64,000 nt of DNA from Dechloromonas sp. A34. GTDB taxonomy: Bacteria; Pseudomonadota; Gammaproteobacteria; Burkholderiales; Rhodocyclaceae. Made by a program: the position numbers and the translations under genes. The stretch is from NCBI RefSeq assembly GCF_026261605.1, contig NZ_CP102486.1, positions 1,054,001 to 1,118,000 of the forward strand, read 5' to 3'. Position 1 is the stretch's first letter; the number at the start of each line of letters is the position of its first letter. The notes beneath the pieces are model-generated. The model saw only the letters and a list, made by a program, of their open reading frames with translations. It was not told the origin of the DNA and searched no databases. This document shows, piece by piece, positions 21,645-31,819 of this stretch.

Positions 21645-22766
21645 TTAGAGCTCCGCAGGAGAGGTGACGAAACCGGTGACTTCGAGGTCGAAGCCGGTCA
21701 TGGAGGGCATCTTGCGCGGGCTGGAGAGCAGGCGCATCTTGGAGACACCGAGGTCGCGCAGGATCTGGGCGCCGATGCCGTAGGTGCGCGGGTCCCACTT
21801 CTGCTGAACGCGCGGTGAGTTTGCGTTAACCTCGCCGGTCAGGCGGGTGAGCAGGGCTTCGCCGTCTTCCGGGCGGTGCATGAGGACGATCACGCCGTGG
21901 CCGTTCTTGGCCAGCGCCGCCTGCGCCTCGTCGATCGAGAAGGATTGCTGCTTGCTGCCCGGGTCGAGGAAGTCGAGTACCGACAGCGGCTCATGGACGC
22001 GGACCAGGGTTTCGCCACCGGCCGGGATCGTGCCCTTGACCAGGGCCAGGTGGGTGGCGCCGCCGGAACGGTCGACATAGGCGTGCAGTGCAAATTCGCC
22101 GTGGGCGGTACTGATCGTCTTGGTGGTGACGCGCTCGACCAGGGTTTCCGAGGCGGCACGGTAGTGGATCAGGTCGGCAATGGTGCCGATCTTCAGCGCG
22201 TGTTCCTTGGCGAAGTCGAGCAGTTCGGGCAGGCGGGCCATCGTGCCGTCGTCGTTCATGATTTCGCAGATCACCGAGGACGGCTCGAGGCCGGCCATGC
22301 CGGCCAGGTCACAGCCGGCTTCGGTATGCCCGGCGCGAACCAGGACGCCGCCTTCGCGGGCGGTGATCGGGAAGACGTGGCCGGGCTGCACGATATCGTC
22401 GGCGGTCGACGCCTTGTTCACAGCAACCTGAATGGTACGGGCGCGGTCGGCGGCGGAAATGCCGGTGGTGACGCCCTCGGCGGCCTCGATCGAGACCGTA
22501 AAGGCGGTGCCGTATTGGGTCTTGTTGTTGCGTGCCATCTGGACCAGGCCGAGCTTCTTGCAGCGGGCCTCGGTCAGCGTCAGGCAGACCAGACCACGGC
22601 CGAACTTGGCCATGAAATTGATCGCTTCCGGCGTGATGTGTTCGGCGGCCATGACGAGGTCGCCCTCGTTCTCACGGTCTTCTTCATCGACCAGGATGAC
22701 CATGCGGCCAGCCTTCAGCTCGGCGACAATTTCAGCGGTGGTGGCAATGGCGGGATGGGGGGGCAT
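21645..22766 (-). CDS. ribB: 3,4-dihydroxy-2-butanone 4-phosphate synthase with degenerate GTP cyclohydrolase II-like domain (RibBX type)
   Basis: The 373-residue protein has an N-terminal DHBP synthase domain (1-205): VDEEDRENEGDLVMAAE and RAGHTEAGCDLA hold the metal and substrate residues. It converts ribulose 5-phosphate to DHBP and formate. The C-terminal half aligns with GTP cyclohydrolase II (HEPLSVLDF) but lacks the zinc-binding C-x10-C-x-C cysteines of that enzyme; the corresponding stretch reads FLDPGSKQQSFSIDEAQAAL. Cyclohydrolase activity is therefore not expected. This is the RibBX-type variant known in Proteobacteria, so a separate ribA should exist elsewhere. It is the first gene of the ribH-nusB-thiL-pgpA operon. 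Confidence 0.93.
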   Translation of the reverse strand: MPPHPAIATTAEIVAELKAGRMVILVDEEDRENEGDLVMAAEHITPEAINFMAKFGRGLVCLTLTEARCKKLGLVQMARNNKTQYGTAFTVSIEAAEGVTTGISAADRARTIQVAVNKASTADDIVQPGHVFPITAREGGVLVRAGHTEAGCDLAGMAGLEPSSVICEIMNDDGTMARLPELLDFAKEHALKIGTIADLIHYRAASETLVERVTTKTISTAHGEFALHAYVDRSGGATHLALVKGTIPAGGETLVRVHEPLSVLDFLDPGSKQQSFSIDEAQAALAKNGHGVIVLMHRPEDGEALLTRLTGEVNANSPRVQQKWDPRTYGIGAQILRDLGVSKMRLLSSPRKMPSMTGFDLEVTGFVTSPAEL

Positions 22767-22849
22767 GGGGTTCCGAAAACGGCAAAAATGAGGGGTGCTA
22801 TTTTCGCAGAAACAGGCGATTAGCGGGCGGCTTTAGTGCGCGGGCGCGC

Positions 22850-23413
22850 TCAGGGTAAGTAGGCTTCGACCTGGATGCGCAGGCGGACTTCGTCGCCGAC
22901 GAAAGGCAGGCCGTTGCTTAGTCCGAAGTCCGAGCGGCGCAGGCTGCCCTGGGCATCGGCGCCGCAAACCCGCTTGCGGCTGGCCAGGTTGAGGCCGCAC
23001 TTGAAGCGGCTGATTTCCAGGCGCAAGGGCTTGAGGACGCCGAGCATGACCAGCGTTCCTTCGACGGCGACCAGCTTGTCCTGTTCGAAGACGAAGCGCT
23101 GGCTGCGGAACAGCAGGTCGGGGAAGTCGCCGGCATTGAACCAGTCGGCGCCGCGCAACACTTCGTCGCGCGCGGCAAGGCCGGTATCGAGCGAGGCGAC
23201 ATCGATCCGGATGTCGACCTTGCCGCTGCGTGCTTCCGGATCGAATTCGAGGCTGCCCGAACTGCGGTTGAACTGGCCGCGCTGGGTCGAGAAGCCGAGA
23301 TGGTCGATCTCGAAGCTGGCGTAGGTGTGCTCGGGATCGATTGCATATTCCAAGGCCGCCACCGGAAGGGCAAGGCTGGCAAAACAGGCGATGAGAAAGG
23401 CTTTGAATGGCAC
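22850..23413 (-). CDS. yceI: YceI family periplasmic lipid-binding-like protein
   Basis: The 187-residue protein has a signal peptide cleaved after about residue 20 (ALPVAALEYA). The YceI lipocalin-like beta-barrel shows the HTYASFEIDHLGFST start and the VDIRIDVASLDTG and FPDLLFRSQRF blocks. Two cysteines (in FKCGLN and RVCGA) may form a disulfide. The fold binds polyisoprenoids in studied homologues; the ligand here is unknown. It lies 83 bases upstream of ribBX on the same strand and is divergent from the spermidine-synthase-like gene. Confidence 0.9.
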   Translation of the reverse strand: MPFKAFLIACFASLALPVAALEYAIDPEHTYASFEIDHLGFSTQRGQFNRSSGSLEFDPEARSGKVDIRIDVASLDTGLAARDEVLRGADWFNAGDFPDLLFRSQRFVFEQDKLVAVEGTLVMLGVLKPLRLEISRFKCGLNLASRKRVCGADAQGSLRRSDFGLSNGLPFVGDEVRLRIQVEAYLP

Positions 23414-23499
23414 GGTCGGTGCTCGGCAGGGCGAAAGATGCTGACGGGAAGTCCAATTATGACCGCGTCAGGCATCGGCCGTTCCCGAATGCAGGCAAA

Positions 23500-25032
23500 A
23501 TGTCGGGCAGTCCGCTTACAGCTGCCACCGCCATGCGCCACGCCCTCCTCTTCTCAGTCTTCGTCATTGCCTCCTGCGGCCTGGCCTATGAGCTGATTGC
23601 CGGTGCCCTGTCGTCCTACCTGCTCGGCGACTCGGTGACGCAGTTCTCGACGGTGATCGGCACCTATCTGTTCGCGATGGGCGCCGGATCATGGCTGTCG
23701 AAATACATCACGCGCGACCTGATCGGCCGCTTCATCCAGATCGAACTGATGGTCGGCCTGCTCGGCGGCTTTTCGGCGATCGGCCTGTTCCTGGTCTTTA
23801 CCTGGCTGGCTGGGCCGTTCAAGCTGGTGCTCTATCTGGCGGTATTCGCGGTCGGGGTACTGGTCGGCCTGGAAATCCCGCTGGTCATGCGCATCCTGAA
23901 GCGCGAACTGGCCTTCAAGGACCTGGTGTCGCAGGTGCTGACTTTCGATTACCTTGGGGCCCTGGCGGTTTCCATCCTCTTTCCGCTGGTCCTCGCGCCG
24001 CAGATCGGCATGGTCCGCACTGGCCTGCTCTTCGGTGTCCTCAATGTCGCCGTGGCGCTGTGGGCGCTGCACCTGTTCCGCGACCAGTTGCCAGGCCGGC
24101 GCTGGCTGGCCGTCCAGTCATGGACGGTGTTCGGCTTGCTGACGGCGGGCTTTGCCGGTGCCGGACAGCTGATGACGCTGGCCGAAGCCCATCTCTACGC
24201 TGACGAGATCGTCTATGCCGAGACCACTCCCTATCAGCGTATCGTCGTCACGCGCTGGCGCGACGATCTGCGGCTCTTCCTGAACAACAACCTGCAGTTT
24301 TCGTCACACGACGAATACCGTTACCACGAAGCCCTGGTCCATCCCGGGCTGGCCAGCCTGCCCGGTGCCAAGCGGGTGCTGGTGCTGGGCGGCGGCGACG
24401 GTCTGGCGGTGCGCGAAATTCTTAAATATCCGAATGTCGAGGCGGTGACCCTGGTCGACCTCGATCCGGCGATGACCGGACTGTTCGCGAGCGCGCCGCA
24501 ACTGGTCGCCCTGAATGACGGGGCGCTCAAATCGGAACGGGTTCGCGTCGTCAATGCCGACGCGCTGCAATGGCTCGAGGACAGCCGTGAATTCTTCGAC
24601 TTCATCGTCATCGACTTTCCCGATCCGGCCAATTTCGCGCTCGGCAAGCTCTATACCTCGGCCTTCTACCGCCTGCTCGAAAAGCGGCTGTCGGCACGCG
24701 GCTTGATCGTCGTCCAGTCGACTTCGCCGCTCTATGCCCGGCAGTCCTTCTGGTGCGTGGTGACGACCCTGGAAGACGTCGGCTTCAAGACAGCGCCCTA
24801 TCATGCGCTGGTGCCGTCGTTCGGCGAATGGGGCTTCATCATTGCCGGTCGCCAGGTGTTTGTGCCGGCAGCGCCGGCCATGCCGCCGACCCGCTTCCTG
24901 ACTCCGGAGACGCTGCCCGGACTGTTCAGTTTCCCGGCCGATATGGCGCGCCTGCCGGTCGAGGTCAACCGGCTGAACAACCAGGTTCTGGTGCGCTACT
25001 TCGAGGCCGAGTGGCGCAAGGTCATTCGCTGA
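23500..25032 (+). CDS. Spermidine synthase-like protein with N-terminal seven-span membrane domain
   Basis: The 510-residue protein has about seven membrane spans (residues 12-225) fused to a cytosolic aminopropyltransferase/methyltransferase-fold domain (about 240-500). The SAM-site motif is LVLGGGDGLAVREIL. The catalytic-region motif is IDFPDPANF, where classical SpeE has D-x-x-DP. This is the architecture of the predicted spermidine synthases with N-terminal membrane domain (COG4262). ATG 23500 was chosen over 23533; neither has a strong ribosome site. Substrate is unproven. Its last 11 bases overlap the end of the convergent GGDEF-EAL gene. Confidence 0.88.
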   Translation: MSGSPLTAATAMRHALLFSVFVIASCGLAYELIAGALSSYLLGDSVTQFSTVIGTYLFAMGAGSWLSKYITRDLIGRFIQIELMVGLLGGFSAIGLFLVFTWLAGPFKLVLYLAVFAVGVLVGLEIPLVMRILKRELAFKDLVSQVLTFDYLGALAVSILFPLVLAPQIGMVRTGLLFGVLNVAVALWALHLFRDQLPGRRWLAVQSWTVFGLLTAGFAGAGQLMTLAEAHLYADEIVYAETTPYQRIVVTRWRDDLRLFLNNNLQFSSHDEYRYHEALVHPGLASLPGAKRVLVLGGGDGLAVREILKYPNVEAVTLVDLDPAMTGLFASAPQLVALNDGALKSERVRVVNADALQWLEDSREFFDFIVIDFPDPANFALGKLYTSAFYRLLEKRLSARGLIVVQSTSPLYARQSFWCVVTTLEDVGFKTAPYHALVPSFGEWGFIIAGRQVFVPAAPAMPPTRFLTPETLPGLFSFPADMARLPVEVNRLNNQVLVRYFEAEWRKVIR

Positions 25033-26770
25033 GCGGCGGCTGCGCCCGCAGGTAGGCGATCAGGGCGTCGAAGGGCAGCGGCTTGCTGTAGAGGTAGCCC
25101 TGTAGGTAGTCGCAGCCGAGCCGTGACAGGAACTCGCTCTGCATCTGGGTTTCGACGCCTTCGGCGACCAGTTCCAGCCCGAGGTTGTGGCCCAGGGCAA
25201 TGATGGCGGCGCAGATCGAGGCGTCGTTGGCATCGGTTTCGATGTCGCTGACGAAGGAGCGGTCGAGTTTCAGGCGCTTGATCGGCAGGTGTTTCAGGTA
25301 GGCCAATGAGGAGTGGCCGGTGCCGAAATCGTCGATCGCCAGCTTGATGCCCATGCCGGCCAGTTGATCGAGAATGTTCAGCGTGACGTCCGGATTTTGC
25401 ATCGCCGTGCTCTCGGTGATTTCCAGTTCGATGGCGTCAGGTTCCAGTTCGTAGCAGGCGAGGGCGCCGCGGACGAGGAGCAGCAGGTTTTCATGGCGCA
25501 ACTGCTGGGCCGAGATGTTGATCGCGACGCGAATGCCATGGATGTCGAGCAGTCGCATTTCGTGGATCAGGCGGCAGCATTCCCAGACGACCCAGTCGCC
25601 CAGTGGCTGGATGAGGCCGGTTTCCTCGGCGATCGGGATGAAGCGCAGTGGCGAGATGGCGCCCAGAATGGGCGATTTCCAGCGCAGCAGCGCCTCGAGT
25701 CCGACGACACGGCCGGTTTTGGCCGCGATCTGGGGTTGCAGGTGCAGCGAGAACTGGCAGGTTTCGGGCAGTCCGATCGAAGCCATTGCCTGGCGCAGCG
25801 CGTTTTCCATCTGCAGCCGTTCGCCGGCCGCTTCGTTCATCCGGCTGGCGTAGAACTGGTAGTTGTTGCGCCCGGCATTCTTGGCGTGATACATCGCCGA
25901 ATCGGCATTGCGCAGCAAGATGCCGGGATCCCCGCCATCGCTCGGAAAGACGCTGATGCCGATGCTCGGTGTCGTGTACAGCTGGTGCTCGTTGACCCGG
26001 TAGTTCTCGGCCAGGGCAACCTGAATCTTGTCGGCGACGCGGGCGGCGGTCAGCGGCCCTTCGATTTCCGGCAGGACGACGACGAACTCGTCACCCCCCA
26101 GACGGGCAACCAGGTCGCTGGTGCGGACCGATTCGCGCAGGCGTACAGCAACCTGCTGCAGCAGCGAGTCGCCGACATGGTGGCCGAGGGTGTCGTTGAT
26201 GTTCTTGAAATTGTCGAGGTCGATCAGCATCAGCGCCAACTTGCGCTTGTCCCGGGTACAGATGCGCAGCGCGTGTGCCAGTTGGGCCTCGAAGGCCAGC
26301 CGGTTGGGCAGGTGGGTCAGGGCGTCGTGATAGGCGAGCTGGGCGAGACGGTCGGCCGCCTGCTTGCTGGCGCTGATGTCGGTGAAGTTGGCGACGTAGT
26401 TCCGGACCTGGCCGTTGGCGTCGCGCAGTACGGAAATGCACAGCCACTTCGGATAGAGGCTGCCATCCTTGCGCTTGTCCCAGATTTCACCTTCCCAGAA
26501 GTCGTATTGGGAGATGCCTTCCCACATCGCGGCATAGAATTCCGGCCCGGCATTGCCCGAGGCCAGGATGCTCGGGTTCTGGCCGAGGGCTTCGCTGGCC
26601 GAGTAGCCGGTCAGCCGGGTGAAGGCGGCATTGACCGCGATGATCTGGTTTTTCCCATCGGAAACCAGCACGGCCTCGTGACTCTGTTCGTAGGCGCGCC
26701 ACAACACCTCCAGCGACAGTTTTGGGCTGTCGTCGGCAACGTCTGCCGGGCCGGAGGTGTCGGACGTCAT
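25022..26770 (-). CDS. PAS-GGDEF-EAL protein (c-di-GMP turnover)
   Basis: The 582-residue cytosolic protein has PAS plus PAC (residues 20-140), GGDEF (150-310, intact RLGGDEFVVVLPE) and EAL (325-575). The EAL domain keeps LEALLRW, NISAQQL, ELEITES, IDDFGTG and the LKLDRSFV loop, so it should be a functional phosphodiesterase. The GGDEF active site is also intact, so synthesis of c-di-GMP is possible. No membrane span is seen; the PAS domain implies a soluble or redox signal. It follows ychF by 7 bases and may be co-transcribed with it. Confidence 0.94.
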   Translation of the reverse strand: MTSDTSGPADVADDSPKLSLEVLWRAYEQSHEAVLVSDGKNQIIAVNAAFTRLTGYSASEALGQNPSILASGNAGPEFYAAMWEGISQYDFWEGEIWDKRKDGSLYPKWLCISVLRDANGQVRNYVANFTDISASKQAADRLAQLAYHDALTHLPNRLAFEAQLAHALRICTRDKRKLALMLIDLDNFKNINDTLGHHVGDSLLQQVAVRLRESVRTSDLVARLGGDEFVVVLPEIEGPLTAARVADKIQVALAENYRVNEHQLYTTPSIGISVFPSDGGDPGILLRNADSAMYHAKNAGRNNYQFYASRMNEAAGERLQMENALRQAMASIGLPETCQFSLHLQPQIAAKTGRVVGLEALLRWKSPILGAISPLRFIPIAEETGLIQPLGDWVVWECCRLIHEMRLLDIHGIRVAINISAQQLRHENLLLLVRGALACYELEPDAIELEITESTAMQNPDVTLNILDQLAGMGIKLAIDDFGTGHSSLAYLKHLPIKRLKLDRSFVSDIETDANDASICAAIIALGHNLGLELVAEGVETQMQSEFLSRLGCDYLQGYLYSKPLPFDALIAYLRAQPPLSE

Positions 26771-26777
26771 GCGCTGC

Positions 26778-27869
<1,092 letters not shown>

Positions 27870-27892
27870 GGATTTTCCTAAGGTTTTGCCAA

Positions 27893-28471
27893 CTAAACGG
27901 CTTTGCCGTGCAACTGTTGTTGGGCGCCGGCAAAGTCGCCGGCGGCAAGTTTGGGCCAGGCCAGCAGGCTGCGGGCGAGGGCGTGTTCGATGTCCGGCAG
28001 TTCTTCCTTGCGCGGCTGGTGCAGGACAAAATCGACGACCTGTTGCGCCAGGCCCAGCGTGCGCGGGTGGCCGATGCCGAGGCGCAGGCGCCAGAAATCC
28101 GGCGTGCCGAGCTTGGCCTGGATGTCCTTGAGGCCGTTGTGGCCGCCGTTGCCGCCACCCTGCTTCAAGCGGATGCCGCCCGGTGGCAGGTCGAGTTCGT
28201 CATGGATGACGAGAATCTCTTGTACAGGAATCTTGTAGAAATTGGCCAGTGCCGCAACGGCCTGGCCGGAGCGGTTCATGAAAGTGGTCGGTTGCAATAG
28301 CCAGGTTTCACCGGCGCGCGCCGCCCGACCGAAGAACTTGGCCTGCGGTGCGAGGGCAACTTTCAGCTTGTCGGCCAGCTGGTCGACAAACCAGAAGCCG
28401 ACGTTGTGTCGGGTCGCTTCGTATTCCGGTCCGGGGTTGCCGAGGCCGACGATCAGGCGCGGTGGGTTCAT
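27893..28471 (-). CDS. pth: Peptidyl-tRNA hydrolase
   Basis: The 192-residue enzyme releases tRNA from peptidyl-tRNA dropped by ribosomes. It opens with [20 protein letters not shown], which carries the catalytic His, and has the FMNRSGQAV and [14 protein letters not shown] motifs. Length is typical. It follows rplY after 69 bases, with a hairpin and T-run in between that could reduce read-through from rplY. Confidence 0.97.
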   Translation of the reverse strand: MNPPRLIVGLGNPGPEYEATRHNVGFWFVDQLADKLKVALAPQAKFFGRAARAGETWLLQPTTFMNRSGQAVAALANFYKIPVQEILVIHDELDLPPGGIRLKQGGGNGGHNGLKDIQAKLGTPDFWRLRLGIGHPRTLGLAQQVVDFVLHQPRKEELPDIEHALARSLLAWPKLAAGDFAGAQQQLHGKAV

Positions 28472-28484
28472 GGCTATAAGTGCG

Positions 28485-28518
28485 AAAAAGCCGCCGGCGG
28501 CAATTTGCCAGCGGCGGC
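28485..28518 (-). terminator. Terminator-like hairpin between rplY and pth
   Basis: Read on the minus strand, GCCGCCGCTGGCAA pairs imperfectly with TTGCCGCCGGCGGC, followed by TTTTTC at 28489-28484. It may be a partial terminator lowering pth-ychF expression relative to rplY. Confidence 0.65.
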
Positions 28519-28540
28519 CAGTACAGCGGGATGCCGGAAA

Positions 28541-29149
28541 TTACTCGGCAGCAGCTTCGCCTTCGGCGGCTTCTTCGGACGAGCCGCCCTTGCCGACGAT
28601 ACCGACGACGACGGAGTCGTCAGCGGTGTGGTGCACCAGCTTGACGCCCTTCGGCAGCTTGAGCTGGGAGAGGTGGATGCTGTCGCCAATCTTCAGGGCG
28701 CTGAGGTCGACTTCGATGAACTCGGGCAGATCCTTGGCCAAACACTGGACATCGACTTCGGTCGTGACGTGGTTGACCAGGCCGCCATTGAGCTTGACGC
28801 CCGGAGCGACTTCTTCGTTGACGAAGTGCAGGGGTACCTTGACGTGCAGTTCGTGGGTGGCGTCAACGCGCTGGAAATCGACGTGCAGGACGAGCGGCTT
28901 GTAGGCGTGCACTTGCGTATCGCGCAGCAGAACCGCTTGCTTCTTGCCGTCGAGAACCAGAGTGATGATGGTGGAGTGGAAGGCTTCCTTCTTCAACTTC
29001 AGCAGCAGGTCGTTGTGTTCCACTTCGATCGATTGCGGGGCGGCTTCGCCACCGTAGACAATACCCGGCACATTACCGGCGCGACGCAGGCGGCGGCTCG
29101 CACCCGTTCCCTGCAACGTACGCGCTTGGGCGATCAGTTCAAATGTCAT
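28541..29149 (-). CDS. rplY: 50S ribosomal protein L25/general stress protein Ctc
   Basis: The 202-residue long-form L25 (CTC) binds 5S rRNA. The N-terminal L25 domain ([20 protein letters not shown]) is followed by the TL5-like C-terminal beta domain found in the long form. It ends in an Ala/Glu-rich acidic tail. The ATG at 29149 was chosen over a longer open frame because it matches the family start. It is downstream of prs in the conserved prs-rplY-pth-ychF order. Confidence 0.96.
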   Translation of the reverse strand: MTFELIAQARTLQGTGASRRLRRAGNVPGIVYGGEAAPQSIEVEHNDLLLKLKKEAFHSTIITLVLDGKKQAVLLRDTQVHAYKPLVLHVDFQRVDATHELHVKVPLHFVNEEVAPGVKLNGGLVNHVTTEVDVQCLAKDLPEFIEVDLSALKIGDSIHLSQLKLPKGVKLVHHTADDSVVVGIVGKGGSSEEAAEGEAAAE

Positions 29150-29204
29150 TGTGTTACTCCAGAGTGTTTCCCGGTCCGCGACCAGAACGGGAAGGTTAAA
29201 AAAC

Positions 29205-30155
29205 TTAGTCGATGAACAGCGAGGAGACGGAATCGTCGTTGCTGATCCGGCGAATGGTTTCGGCCATGATTTCGGCCACGGAAAGCTGGCGGATGCGCGT
29301 CGAGGCAGCGGCATCGTCGCGCAGCGGAATGGTGTCGGTGACGACCAGGGCATCGAGGTCGGAGGTGTTCACTCGCTCGACGGCCGGACCGGACAGGACC
29401 GGATGGGTACAGTAGGCGACGACCTTCTTGGCACCGTTGGCCTTCAGGGCGGTAGCAGCCTTGCACAGGGTGCCGGCGGTGTCGACCATGTCGTCCATGA
29501 TGATGCAGGTGCGGCCGTCGACTTCACCGATGATGTTCATCACTTCGGAGACATTGGCCTTCGGACGGCGCTTGTCGATGATCGCCAGGTCGCATTCGAG
29601 GCGCTTGGCCAGCGAGCGGGCGCGAACGACGCCGCCGTGGTCGGGCGAAACGACCAGCGGATTTTCGTAATTCTGCTTGCGGATGTCGTCGAGCAGGATG
29701 GGCAGGGCGTAGATGTTATCGACCGGAATGTCGAAAAAGCCCTGGATCTGTTCGGCGTGGAGGTCCATGGTCAGCACGCGGTCGACGCCGGAGGCGGCGA
29801 GCATGTTGGCGACCAGTTTGGCGGCGATGGGCACGCGCGAGGAGCGCGAACGGCGGTCCTGGCGGGCATAGCCGAAATAGGGGATGGCGGCGGTGATGCG
29901 ACCAGCTGAAGCGCGCTTCAGCGAATCGACCATGACCAGCAGTTCCATCAGATTGTCGTTGCAGGGCGCGCAGGTGGATTGCAGCACGAAGATGTCGCGA
30001 CCGCGCACGTGCTCCTGCAATTCGACACTGACTTCGCCGTCGGAGAAACGGCCGACGTTGGCTCGCCCAAGGTCAACATTGAGTTGGGATGCAACGTCTA
30101 CCGCCAGTTTCGGGTTGGCGTTGCCGGTGAAGACCATCAAGCTGTTGTAGGCCAT
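29205..30155 (-). CDS. prs: Ribose-phosphate pyrophosphokinase
   Basis: The 316-residue hexameric enzyme makes PRPP from ribose 5-phosphate and ATP for purine, pyrimidine, His, Trp and NAD synthesis. The [11 protein letters not shown] metal/ATP site, the [11 protein letters not shown] flexible-loop region and the [17 protein letters not shown] loop are present. ATG 30155 ([12 protein letters not shown]) is preceded by GAGGAAT, a good ribosome site. It begins 91 bases downstream of tRNA-Gln on the same strand. Confidence 0.98.
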   Translation of the reverse strand: MAYNSLMVFTGNANPKLAVDVASQLNVDLGRANVGRFSDGEVSVELQEHVRGRDIFVLQSTCAPCNDNLMELLVMVDSLKRASAGRITAAIPYFGYARQDRRSRSSRVPIAAKLVANMLAASGVDRVLTMDLHAEQIQGFFDIPVDNIYALPILLDDIRKQNYENPLVVSPDHGGVVRARSLAKRLECDLAIIDKRRPKANVSEVMNIIGEVDGRTCIIMDDMVDTAGTLCKAATALKANGAKKVVAYCTHPVLSGPAVERVNTSDLDALVVTDTIPLRDDAAASTRIRQLSVAEIMAETIRRISNDDSVSSLFID

Positions 30156-30246
30156 TTCGACATTCCTCGGGGCTGTATATGCAGAATGCGCACTTTGCCC
30201 GCCACAATGAAAATCGGGCAGGCTTGTGACCTGCCCGAAGGAAGCT

Positions 30247-30323
30247 TGGCTGGGGAAGAAGGATTCGAACCTTCGAATGCCGGAATCAAAATCCGGTGCC
30301 TTGACCAACTTGGCGACTCCCCA
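30247..30323 (-). tRNA. tRNA-Gln (anticodon TTG)
   Basis: Read on the minus strand, acceptor TGGGGAG pairs with TTCCCCA, followed by G and encoded CCA. The anticodon stem CCGGA/TCCGG encloses TTTTGAT, giving anticodon TTG (reads CAA). The T-loop TTCGAAT is canonical. Location between ispE and prs is conserved in Betaproteobacteria. Confidence 0.96.
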
Positions 30324-30401
30324 GCGGGTTCGTATGCACGGGTTCGCGTGCAAGCGAGGCGCGGATATTACACAACTCGTGACCTGGCGTCCAGCTTTTT
30401 G

Positions 30402-31262
30402 TCAAAAATTTGCCATTGGGTGCTCGGCCAGGCCGTCGGCAACCCAGCCACTCATGCCGACCGGAAGCTGTCCAAGAACCTCTTCCGCGTCGGCCCGTGT
30501 CGAAAAGCTGGCAAAGACGCAGGCGCCCGAGCCAGTCATCATCGCTTGCGGTGCGCGCTGTTTCAGCCAGTTCAGGTGCTCGGCGACCAGAGGGAAGCGC
30601 GTGCAGGCGACCGGTTCGAGATCGTTGTGGCCGACGCCGGGCTGCCAGTCGGCCGGAGTGATGGCCAGCGTGTCGCGTTTGAGTTCCGGGGCGCCGAAGA
30701 TGGCCGCGGTTGGTACGTGCACCGGCGGGTGCAAGACCAAGTAGCTTGCGGCCGGTAGTTCCAGATCGGTGAATGACTCGCCAACGCCCTCGGCAAAGGT
30801 GTTGTGACCATGGACGAAGACCGGCACGTCGGCGCCTAGGGTGAGGCCGAGTTTCTCCAGGGCGCTCCGGCTCAGGCCGGTCTGCCACAAATGATTGAGA
30901 GCGAGCAGCACGGTGGCGGCGTCGGAACTGCCGCCGCCCAGTCCGCCGCCCATCGGCAGTTGTTTGTCGAGATGAATGGTGGCGCCTTGCCGGCAACCGG
31001 TGGCCTGCTGCAGCAGGCGGGCGGCGCGGACGGTGAGGTCGGTTTCCGGCGGGACGCCGGGGATCGGCTGAGCCAGTAAGATTTCGGCGTCGTTGCGCGG
31101 TGTGAAACGAAGCTGGTCGGCGCGGCTGATGAAACGGAAGACCGTTTGCAATAAGTGATAGCCGTCGGCGCGGCGCCCGACGACGTGTAGAAAGAGGTTC
31201 AGTTTGGCCGGCGCCGGCCAGCTGCTATCCCAGTTCCAGGCCCTCACGGCTGGTCCTTCCAT
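30402..31262 (-). CDS. ispE: 4-diphosphocytidyl-2-C-methyl-D-erythritol kinase
   Basis: The 286-residue GHMP kinase phosphorylates CDP-methylerythritol in the MEP isoprenoid pathway. PAPAKLNLFLHVVGRRADGYH is the substrate-binding start. LPMGGGLGGGSSDAA is the ATP-binding glycine loop, and MTGSGACVFA is the third GHMP motif. Its start overlaps the lolB stop by 19 bases, so the two are coupled. tRNA-Gln follows 79 bases downstream. Confidence 0.96.
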   Translation of the reverse strand: MEGPAVRAWNWDSSWPAPAKLNLFLHVVGRRADGYHLLQTVFRFISRADQLRFTPRNDAEILLAQPIPGVPPETDLTVRAARLLQQATGCRQGATIHLDKQLPMGGGLGGGSSDAATVLLALNHLWQTGLSRSALEKLGLTLGADVPVFVHGHNTFAEGVGESFTDLELPAASYLVLHPPVHVPTAAIFGAPELKRDTLAITPADWQPGVGHNDLEPVACTRFPLVAEHLNWLKQRAPQAMMTGSGACVFASFSTRADAEEVLGQLPVGMSGWVADGLAEHPMANF

Positions 31263-31819
31263 TCCTCGATGCGCAGCCGCAGTTCAATTTCGCCGTCGCG
31301 GCTCAGGGTGACGCGGGCCGGCAGAGCGGTACTGGTCTCGTCCTCGTAGCCATAGTCCACCTGCCAACCGGCTTCGCGCAGTCGACTCGGACGGTTGTGG
31401 ACATCATTGACGATCTGCGCCCGGCCGCTTGAGCGACCCAGCAGCCAGGCTGGCATCTGGGTGACGGGCAGGCGCTGACCGGTGACCTCTTCCATCAGCG
31501 CATCGGCGTCGGACGATTCGCGGGTTGCGCCGTCGGCGGTTTTCAGGCGGGACAAGCCTGGTGTCGTTTCGATCTCGGCCAGGCCGTAGCCGAGTGGGCT
31601 GGATACCAGAACGCGGTTGTCGCCGCTCTTGTAGATCCACGACAGGCGGCCGCCGGAACTTTGCGGGGCCTGGTCGGGCAGCGTGACGCGTAGCGCAAAG
31701 CGGGCCTCCAGCGCGAAGTCGCGCAGCTGGTCGCGGCCTGGCAGCGCTGCCGGAGGCAGGCTGGTGCAGCCGGCGGCGAGCAGGGTGCCGGCAAGGATGG
31801 CGGTAAAACGCAAGCTCAA
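31244..31819 (-). CDS. lolB: Outer-membrane lipoprotein insertion protein LolB
   Basis: The 191-residue lipoprotein receives lipoproteins from LolA and inserts them in the outer membrane. The signal sequence (AILAGTLLAAGC) has a clear lipobox. The WIYKSGDNRVLVSSPLGYG region is the LolB core. The start is a TTG at 31819 that overlaps the TPR gene's TGA (TTGA, 4 bases); no ATG is available at the N-terminus. Order TPR-lolB-ispE is conserved in Betaproteobacteria. Confidence 0.92.
   Translation of the reverse strand: MSLRFTAILAGTLLAAGCTSLPPAALPGRDQLRDFALEARFALRVTLPDQAPQSSGGRLSWIYKSGDNRVLVSSPLGYGLAEIETTPGLSRLKTADGATRESSDADALMEEVTGQRLPVTQMPAWLLGRSSGRAQIVNDVHNRPSRLREAGWQVDYGYEDETSTALPARVTLSRDGEIELRLRIEEWKDQP

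Noticed and set aside
22767..22849. FMN riboswitch upstream of ribBX
   Set aside because: The gap to yceI is 83 bases and lacks the conserved RFN-element segments.
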